A DNA stretch of 64,000 nt from Variovorax paradoxus. GTDB lineage: Bacteria; Pseudomonadota; Gammaproteobacteria; Burkholderiales; Burkholderiaceae_C. Shown here piece after piece: positions 58,153 through 64,000 of the stretch. The stretch's first letter is position 1. Every line of letters starts with the position of its first letter. The position numbers were made by a program, and so were the translations under genes. The DNA is taken from positions 62,001-126,000 of the forward strand of contig NZ_JAUSRN010000008.1 of assembly GCF_030811855.1 (NCBI RefSeq), read 5' to 3'. Below the pieces are notes generated by a model. The model saw only the letters and a list, made by a program, of their open reading frames with translations, ran no database searches and was not told the origin of the DNA.

Positions 58153-58512
58153 ATGGCAACGAGAATTCCCAAGACTCCCAGTACTCCACCGGCCCAGAAA
58201 CCGGCCGGGGATGACGGAGATTCGGTCGTTCTGGAGCGGCGGCCGCAAAAAACGGCGCCTCCCCAGATGTACCAGGTGGTGATGCTGAACGACGACTACA
58301 CGCCCATGGAGTTCGTGATCGTCGTGCTGCAAGAATATTTCAACAAAGATCGTGAAACTGCGACCCAGATCATGTTAAAGATTCATCTTGATGGACGCGG
58401 CGTTTGCGGGGTGTATTCCCGCGACCTCGCGGCCACCAAAGTCAATCAGGTGATGGAGGCGGCGCACCAGGCCGGGCATCCGTTGCAGTGCGTGAGCGAG
58501 CCTGTTGCGTGA
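58153..58512 (+). CDS. clpS: ATP-dependent Clp protease adaptor ClpS
   Basis: The 119-residue adaptor delivers N-degron substrates to ClpAP. A disordered N-terminal arm (about 1-35) precedes the core with [20 protein letters not shown], the substrate pocket, and [23 protein letters not shown], which contacts ClpA. The ATG is 58153. No Shine-Dalgarno precedes it: the sequence upstream is AGAATCTTTTTT, with a TATAGA only ten bases away, so the mRNA may have a very short leader. clpA follows after 67 bases. Confidence 0.95.
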   Translation: MATRIPKTPSTPPAQKPAGDDGDSVVLERRPQKTAPPQMYQVVMLNDDYTPMEFVIVVLQEYFNKDRETATQIMLKIHLDGRGVCGVYSRDLAATKVNQVMEAAHQAGHPLQCVSEPVA

Positions 58513-58579
58513 ACCAGTTGAATTGCGCAAGCTCCAACCCATCTGAGAAGTTATTTACAGCAAGGCAAAAGGAAATCAC

Positions 58580-60901
58580 ATGATTGCCCAGGAACTGGAA
58601 GTCAGCTTGCACATGGCCTTCGTCGAGGCCAGGCAGCAGCGCCACGAGTTCATCACCGTGGAGCATCTGTTGCTCGCTTTGCTGGACAACCCGAGCGCCG
58701 CGGAAGTTCTGCGTGCCTGCTCGGCCAACGTCGACGACCTGCGGGCGTCGCTCACCAACTTCATCAAGGACAACACGCCCCAGGTGGCGGGTACCGACGA
58801 TGTAGACACCCAGCCGACGCTGGGTTTCCAGCGCGTGATCCAGCGCGCCATCATGCATGTGCAGTCCACCGGCAACGGCAAGAAGGAAGTCACTGGCGCG
58901 AACGTGCTGGTCGCGATCTTCGGCGAGAAGGACTCGCACGCGGTGTACTACCTCCACCAGCAAGGCGTGACGCGCCTCGACGTGGTGAACTTCATTGCCC
59001 ACGGCATCAAGAAGAGCGATCCGCCTGAAGCCGTCAAGGGCAGCAGCGAATCGTCTTCGGGCGAGGGCGAAGAGGGCGGCGGCGAAAAGAACGAGAAGGC
59101 TTCGCCTCTCGAGCAGTTCACACAAAACCTCAACCAGCTCGCCAAGGACGGCAAGATCGATCCGCTGATCGGCCGCGAATACGAGGTCGAGCGCGTCATC
59201 CAGATCCTGTGCCGTCGGCGCAAGAACAACCCGCTCCTGGTGGGTGAGGCCGGCGTGGGCAAGACGGCCATTGCCGAAGGCCTTGCATGGCGCATCACGC
59301 AGTCCGACGTGCCGGAAATCCTGGCCGAGGCGCAGGTCTACTCGCTCGATATGGGCGCGCTCCTGGCCGGCACCAAGTACCGCGGTGATTTCGAGCAGCG
59401 CCTGAAGGGCGTGCTCAAGTCGCTCAAGGACAAGCCGAACGCCATCCTGTTCATCGACGAGATCCACACCCTCATCGGTGCGGGCGCGGCCTCGGGCGGC
59501 ACGCTCGATGCGTCGAATCTGCTCAAGCCGGCGCTCTCCAGCGGCCAGCTCAAGTGCATCGGTGCCACCACCTTTACCGAGTACCGCGGCATCTTTGAGA
59601 AGGATGCGGCCCTGTCGCGTCGCTTCCAGAAGGTCGACGTGGTCGAGCCGACGGTGCAGGAAACCGTCGACATCCTGAAGGGCCTGAAGTCGCGCTTCGA
59701 AGAGCACCATGGCGTGAAGTACGCGGTGGCGGCCCTGCAGGCTGCGGCCGAGCTGAGCGCCAAGTACATCAACGACCGCCATCTGCCCGACAAGGCGATC
59801 GACGTGATTGACGAGGCCGGTGCCGCCCAGCGCATCCTGCCCGCGAACAAGCGCAAAAAGACCATCAGCAAGACCGAGGTCGAGGACATCGTCGCGAAGA
59901 TCGCGCGTATTCCCCCGGCCAACGTCAGCAACGACGACCGCGGCAAGTTGCAGACCATCGAGCGCGACCTGAAGAGCGTCGTGTTCGGCCAGGACAAGGC
60001 ACTCGAAGTGCTGGCGTCCGCGGTCAAGATGGCGCGTTCAGGTCTCGGCCGCGAAGACAAGCCGATTGGCTCGTTCCTGTTCAGCGGCCCCACCGGCGTC
60101 GGCAAGACCGAAGCGGCCAAGCAGCTCGCCTACATCATGGGCATCGAGCTGATCCGCTTCGACATGTCGGAGTACATGGAGCGCCATGCGGTGAGCCGGT
60201 TGATCGGCGCGCCTCCGGGCTACGTCGGGTTCGACCAGGGCGGCCTCCTGACCGAAGCCATCACGAAGAAGCCGCACGCGGTGCTGCTGCTCGACGAGAT
60301 CGAGAAGGCGCATCCTGACATCTTCAACGTGCTGCTGCAGGTCATGGACCACGGCACCCTGACGGACAACAACGGACGCAAGGCCGACTTCCGCAACGTG
60401 ATCATCGTGATGACCACCAATGCGGGTGCCGAGACCATGAACAAGGCGACCATCGGCTTCACCAACCCGCGCCAGGCGGGTGACGAAATGGCCGACATCA
60501 AGCGCCTGTTCACGCCGGAGTTCCGCAACCGCCTGGACGCGACCGTGAGCTTCAAGGCGCTGGACGAGCAGATCATCCTGCGCGTGGTCGACAAGTTCCT
60601 GCTCCAGCTCGAAACGCAGCTGGCCGAGAAGAAGGTCGACGTCACGTTCAGCGACGGCTTGCGCAAGCATCTGGCCAAGAAGGGCTTCGATCCGCTGATG
60701 GGCGCCCGCCCGATGCAGCGCCTGATCCAGGACACGATCCGTCGTGCGCTGGCCGACGAGCTGTTGTTCGGTCGCCTGATCGATGGGGGCCGCCTGTCGG
60801 TCGACATCGACGACAAGGGCGAAGTGCAGCTGGACATCCAGCCGCTGCCGAAGAAGGAAGGCAAGTCCAAGCCCGAAGCCGAAGAGGCTGCTGCAGGATA
60901 A
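58580..60901 (+). CDS. clpA: ATP-dependent Clp protease ATP-binding subunit ClpA
   Basis: The 773-residue AAA+ unfoldase has a ClpN repeat domain (about 1-145), an acidic linker ([18 protein letters not shown]), the first ATPase (Walker A GEAGVGKT, about 215) and the second ATPase ([11 protein letters not shown], about 500) with the ClpP-contacting loop and C-terminal D2-small domain. With ClpP it unfolds N-degron and other substrates. AAAGGA lies about ten bases before the ATG. A terminator follows. Confidence 0.97.
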   Translation: MIAQELEVSLHMAFVEARQQRHEFITVEHLLLALLDNPSAAEVLRACSANVDDLRASLTNFIKDNTPQVAGTDDVDTQPTLGFQRVIQRAIMHVQSTGNGKKEVTGANVLVAIFGEKDSHAVYYLHQQGVTRLDVVNFIAHGIKKSDPPEAVKGSSESSSGEGEEGGGEKNEKASPLEQFTQNLNQLAKDGKIDPLIGREYEVERVIQILCRRRKNNPLLVGEAGVGKTAIAEGLAWRITQSDVPEILAEAQVYSLDMGALLAGTKYRGDFEQRLKGVLKSLKDKPNAILFIDEIHTLIGAGAASGGTLDASNLLKPALSSGQLKCIGATTFTEYRGIFEKDAALSRRFQKVDVVEPTVQETVDILKGLKSRFEEHHGVKYAVAALQAAAELSAKYINDRHLPDKAIDVIDEAGAAQRILPANKRKKTISKTEVEDIVAKIARIPPANVSNDDRGKLQTIERDLKSVVFGQDKALEVLASAVKMARSGLGREDKPIGSFLFSGPTGVGKTEAAKQLAYIMGIELIRFDMSEYMERHAVSRLIGAPPGYVGFDQGGLLTEAITKKPHAVLLLDEIEKAHPDIFNVLLQVMDHGTLTDNNGRKADFRNVIIVMTTNAGAETMNKATIGFTNPRQAGDEMADIKRLFTPEFRNRLDATVSFKALDEQIILRVVDKFLLQLETQLAEKKVDVTFSDGLRKHLAKKGFDPLMGARPMQRLIQDTIRRALADELLFGRLIDGGRLSVDIDDKGEVQLDIQPLPKKEGKSKPEAEEAAAG

Positions 60902-60945
60902 AGCGGGGCCGGCCAAGCCGGTTCCGCGGTATTTCTGGCAGTACC

Positions 60946-60981
60946 AAAAAGGCCGGTAGCATTCGCTGCCGGCTTTTTTTT
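60946..60981 (+). terminator. Rho-independent terminator after clpA
   Basis: A nine-base-pair stem GCCGGTAGC/GCTGCCGGC (60952-60960 with 60965-60973, one G-U) and loop ATTC is followed by a run of eight T. Confidence 0.85.
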
Positions 60982-61007
60982 GCCGGAAGCTACCTGTACC
61001 GCACACC

Positions 61008-62453
61008 TTGATTCTTCCCGAGCTCAGCCAGGAATGGAAAACCGGCCTCTCTTTGGCCTGGAGCGGCTATATCGCCGTGCTGTCGGTCTGGATCGTGATG
61101 CAGAAGCGTGCGCCGGTGTCCACCATGAGCTGGATCCTGTCGCTGGCGCTGCTGCCGTTTGCGGGCTTCATCGTCTATTACTTCCTGGGGCCGCAGCGCT
61201 TGCGAAAGCAGCGGGTCAAGCGCCTGCGCAGCCGCGCCAAGGCCCACACGCAGCCCGAACTTGCGCGGCTGCGGGACGCGGCGCAGAACGCGCCGCCGGC
61301 GCTGCAGCAGATGGCGCGGCTCGGCACCGCCGCGTGCGGGCTGCCGGTTTCCAGTGCGACGGGCGTGGAGTTGCTCTCGGGCGGTGCGCGGACCTTCGAC
61401 GCGATTTTTGAGGCGGTGCGCGCGGCGCGCGACCACATCCACCTCGAGTACTACATCTTCGAGCCCGACAGGATCGGCACTGCGCTGCGCGACCTGCTGG
61501 TGGAGCGTGCGGGGCAGGGCGTGGCCGTGCGCCTCCTGCTCGATGCGCTCGGTTCCAAGCGCATCGGCCGCAAGTTCATGGCGCCCCTTCTAGCTGCGGG
61601 CGTGCAGGTCGCGCTTTTCCACGACACTCGCATCGGCCGCCGCCTGCGGCCAGTGACCAACTACCGCACCCACCGAAAGATCGTGGTGTGCGACGGCCGC
61701 GTCGGTTTCACCGGCGGCGTCAACATCACTGACGAGGAAGACAAGCGCACCCGTCCTGACGCGTACCACGACGTGCACCTTCGCATTGAAGGCAGTGCTG
61801 TGCGCTGGCTGCAGACGACCTTTCTCGAGGACTGGGCCTACGCCACCGGCGAAGACCTGCGGAACATGGACCCCCTGATGGACGCCATGCTGCCGCAGGT
61901 GGAGGCTGGCAACATTCCGGTGCAGATTGTGACCAGCGGACCGGACAACGCGCTGGAGCCCATCCACCGCATGCACGTGGAGGCCATTCATTCAGCGAGC
62001 GAACGCGCGTGGCTCACCACGCCGTACTTCGTGCCCGGCGAGCCCGCCCTTATGGCGCTTACCAGCGCTGCGCTGCGCGGCGTGGACGTGCGCCTCCTGG
62101 TACCGCGCCGCAGCGATTCGGCCATTGTGAGCGCCGCCGCGCGATCCTATTTCGACGAGCTGATTGCGGCCGGAGTGAAAGTGTGGGAGTACAAGGCCCG
62201 CATGCTGCACTCCAAGACCTTGGTGGTCGACGACCATTGCGCGATGATCGGTACCGCGAATTTCGACAACCGCAGCTTCCGGCTCAATTTCGAGGTGAGC
62301 GCGGTGGTTTACGGCCCCGAGTTGGCGCGCCCGCTGGCCGCGCAGTTCGAAACCGACCTCCACAGCTCCGGCGCGGTGCGCGCCCACCGGCCGCAGAGTT
62401 TCTGGCGCCGCCTTGGCGACGCGATTGCACGATTGCTTTCTCCCTTGCTCTGA
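61008..62453 (+). CDS. cls: Cardiolipin synthase (ClsA type)
   Basis: The 481-residue phospholipase-D-fold enzyme makes cardiolipin from phosphatidylglycerol. Two N-terminal membrane helices (about 15-33 and 41-60) are followed by two HKD motifs: HRKIVVCDGRVGFTGGVNI near 220 and HSKTLVVDDHCAMIGTANFD near 400. The start is TTG 61008 (MILPELSQEWKTG), without a strong ribosome-binding site. sbcB starts immediately at its stop. Confidence 0.93.
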   Translation: MILPELSQEWKTGLSLAWSGYIAVLSVWIVMQKRAPVSTMSWILSLALLPFAGFIVYYFLGPQRLRKQRVKRLRSRAKAHTQPELARLRDAAQNAPPALQQMARLGTAACGLPVSSATGVELLSGGARTFDAIFEAVRAARDHIHLEYYIFEPDRIGTALRDLLVERAGQGVAVRLLLDALGSKRIGRKFMAPLLAAGVQVALFHDTRIGRRLRPVTNYRTHRKIVVCDGRVGFTGGVNITDEEDKRTRPDAYHDVHLRIEGSAVRWLQTTFLEDWAYATGEDLRNMDPLMDAMLPQVEAGNIPVQIVTSGPDNALEPIHRMHVEAIHSASERAWLTTPYFVPGEPALMALTSAALRGVDVRLLVPRRSDSAIVSAAARSYFDELIAAGVKVWEYKARMLHSKTLVVDDHCAMIGTANFDNRSFRLNFEVSAVVYGPELARPLAAQFETDLHSSGAVRAHRPQSFWRRLGDAIARLLSPLL

Positions 62454-63893
62454 ATGAACCACACCTTTCTCTGGCACGACTACGAAACCTTCGGCGCCGT
62501 GCCGCGCCGCGACCGGCCCTCGCAGTTTGCCGCGATCCGCACCGACGCAGAGCTGAACGAAATCGGCGAGCCGCTGATGATCTATTGCAAGCCGGCGCCC
62601 GACTACCTGCCCAGCCCCGAGGCCTGCCTGATCACCGGCATCACGCCCCAGCTGTGTCTCGAGCGAGGCATCCCCGAGCACGCCTTTGCCGCGCAAATCG
62701 AGAAGGCCTTCTCGCAGCCGGGCACCATTGGCGTGGGCTACAACACCATTCGCTTCGACGACGAGGTGACGCGCTTCCTGTTCTGGCGCAATCTCATCGA
62801 TCCGTATGCGCGTGAATGGCAGAACGACTGCGGCCGCTGGGACTTGCTCGACGTGGTGCGCCTCACCTATGCGCTGCGCCCAGACGGCATCGAGTGGCCG
62901 AAAAAGGAGGACGGCAAGCCCAGCTTCAAGCTCGAAGACCTGGCGCGCGCCAACGGCCTGCTGCATGAGTCGGCGCACGATGCGCTCTCCGACGTGCGCG
63001 CCACCATCGCACTGGCCCGGCTGATTCGCGATCGGCAGCCCAAGCTGTTCGAGTTTGCCTTCGGCCTGCACAAGAAGGACCGCGTCGCCAGTGAGCTGGG
63101 CTTGCCGGCCATGCGTGAAACAGCCAAGCCCTTCCTGCACGTGTCGGGCATGTTCCCGGTCGAGCGCGGCTGCTTGAGCGTGATGTGGCCGCTCGCGAGC
63201 CACCCGACCAACAAGAACGAGTTGATCGCCTGGGATCTGGCCCACGACCCGAGCGAGCTGCGCGACATCGACATCGAGACCCTGCGCCTGCGCCTCTTCA
63301 CGCGCACCGCCGACCTTCCCGAAGGCGTGGTCCGACTGCCGGTGAAGGGCATTCACCTGAACAAGTCGCCGATGGTGGTGGGCAACCTTCGCACGCTCGC
63401 GCCGGCCATGGCCGAGCGCTGGAACGTCGATCTCGATGCGGCCATGCGTCACGCGGCCATCGCACGCGACCTGCCCGACATGAGCGCCATCTGGTCGCAG
63501 GTGTATGCCCGTCCCAAGGAGGCCACGCCCGACGTCGATGAAGACCTGTACGGCGGCTTTGTAGGCAATGGCGACCGGCGGCGGCTGAACCAGCTGCGAG
63601 GGCTGCCGCCCGAAGAGCTTGCCAAGGACCGCACTGGTTTCGACGACGGGCGGCTGGAGGAACTGCTCTTTCGCTACCGCGCACGCAACTGGCCCGAGTT
63701 GCTCAGCCCGGACGAAGCGGAGCGTTGGGAGGCGCTGCGCGCCGCGCGGCTCTTCAAGGGTGAGGGCGGGGCCCGCACCATCGAAATGCTGTTCAGCGAG
63801 GTCGATGCCTTGTCCGAAACCGCGGACGAGCGCGGCGAAGAGATTTTGGGTGCGCTCTACGAGTACGCCGAGGCCATTGCGCCTGAGGCCTGA
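62454..63893 (+). CDS. sbcB: Exodeoxyribonuclease I
   Basis: The 479-residue enzyme degrades single-stranded DNA 3' to 5' and works in recombination and mismatch repair. The DEDDh site is complete: WHDYETFG near residue 8 (Asp, Glu), GYNTIRFDDE (Asp), and ESAHDALSDVRATIALA with His and Asp near residue 180. The ATG directly abuts the cls stop. Confidence 0.95.
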   Translation: MNHTFLWHDYETFGAVPRRDRPSQFAAIRTDAELNEIGEPLMIYCKPAPDYLPSPEACLITGITPQLCLERGIPEHAFAAQIEKAFSQPGTIGVGYNTIRFDDEVTRFLFWRNLIDPYAREWQNDCGRWDLLDVVRLTYALRPDGIEWPKKEDGKPSFKLEDLARANGLLHESAHDALSDVRATIALARLIRDRQPKLFEFAFGLHKKDRVASELGLPAMRETAKPFLHVSGMFPVERGCLSVMWPLASHPTNKNELIAWDLAHDPSELRDIDIETLRLRLFTRTADLPEGVVRLPVKGIHLNKSPMVVGNLRTLAPAMAERWNVDLDAAMRHAAIARDLPDMSAIWSQVYARPKEATPDVDEDLYGGFVGNGDRRRLNQLRGLPPEELAKDRTGFDDGRLEELLFRYRARNWPELLSPDEAERWEALRAARLFKGEGGARTIEMLFSEVDALSETADERGEEILGALYEYAEAIAPEA

Positions 63894-63916
63894 TTTGCGT
63901 CGAACGTCACGCCCAG

Positions 63917-64000
63917 CTAGGGCTTTTGGATCATCCAACTCGTGGCCTGCGCACGATCCGGCAGATGCAGCGCGGCCGTGGCAGCGGGCGTTTCCGCGAG
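63917..64000 (-). CDS. C-terminal tail of an unknown minus-strand gene, 5' end outside the window
   Basis: Reading in from the right edge, the minus strand is open for 27 residues, LAETPAATAALHLPDRAQAT then SWMIQKP, to a TAG at 63917-63919. Third positions are G/C-rich, as in neighbouring genes. The family cannot be told from this much sequence. Confidence 0.45.
   Translation of the reverse strand, partial: LAETPAATAALHLPDRAQATSWMIQKP

Noticed and set aside
61992-63938. Minus-strand frame across sbcB and the window end
   Set aside because: It is a shadow of sbcB. The true minus-strand gene tail at the edge lies in another frame and ends at 63917.

Overview
The window reads as an ordinary chromosomal stretch from a high-GC betaproteobacterium of the Comamonadaceae, most likely Variovorax or a close relative. 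This rests on the strong G/C bias at third codon positions, the order rpsB-tsf-pyrH-frr-uppS-cdsA-dxr-rseP-bamA-skp-lpxD-fabZ-lpxA-lpxB-rnhB, the order exbB-exbD-lpxK-trm112-kdsB-adk, and protein sequences typical of that family. No prophage, insertion sequence, CRISPR array or rRNA operon is visible. One tRNA (Leu, CAG) is present.

Layout. 1-1700: the end of rimO, a 28-residue membrane mini-protein, a small gene behind a strong LexA-type site with its reading frame broken in a C-tract, a YkvA (DUF1232) protein, a doubtful small ORF and tRNA-Leu. 1.7-9.0 kb: rnr (RNase R, apparently starting at a non-standard codon), an SDR oxidoreductase, and on the minus strand the bifunctional NAD(P)HX repair enzyme, a D-amino-acid dehydrogenase and an amidase. 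9.1-24.6 kb: a long plus-strand translation and envelope cluster covering ribosomal protein S2, EF-Ts, UMP kinase, RRF, undecaprenyl and CDP-diacylglycerol synthesis, the MEP pathway, RseP, BamA, Skp, lipid A synthesis, RNase HII and a SpoU methyltransferase. 24.8-30.6 kb: carA, an ORF6N-domain gene set between carA and carB, carB and a Kdo hydroxylase gene. 30.7-38.5 kb: greA, DUF4149, a glycosyltransferase and yhbY (minus), then rlmE, ftsH, folP, glmM and a GNAT gene.

38.5-46.5 kb, all minus: a catabolic acyl-CoA block (3-hydroxyacyl-CoA dehydrogenase, enoyl-CoA hydratase, Crp/Fnr regulator, aminoglycoside-phosphotransferase-like protein, acyl-CoA dehydrogenase), an MFS transporter and a D-2-hydroxyacid dehydrogenase. 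46.5-48.8 kb: lexA with two tandem LexA sites, a small unknown gene downstream of lexA with its own CTG-N10-CAG site, and a divergent asparaginase gene. 48.8-52.7 kb, minus: adk, kdsB, trm112, lpxK, exbD, exbB. 53-64 kb: xseA, sodB, a DUF192 protein, two tandem small exported proteins with similar leaders, icd, clpS-clpA, cls and sbcB, ending in the tail of a minus-strand gene.

Most of the window is housekeeping: outer-membrane assembly and lipid A synthesis run together with translation factors and protein quality control (ftsH, clpS-clpA). The most unusual points are small ones: a candidate SOS mini-regulon (sites at 662-680, 46943-46958 and 47755-47789), the non-AUG start and missing N-terminal domain of rnr, the ORF6N gene inside carAB, the paired small secreted proteins, and structured leaders ahead of carA and icd. 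No clearly new multi-gene system was found.
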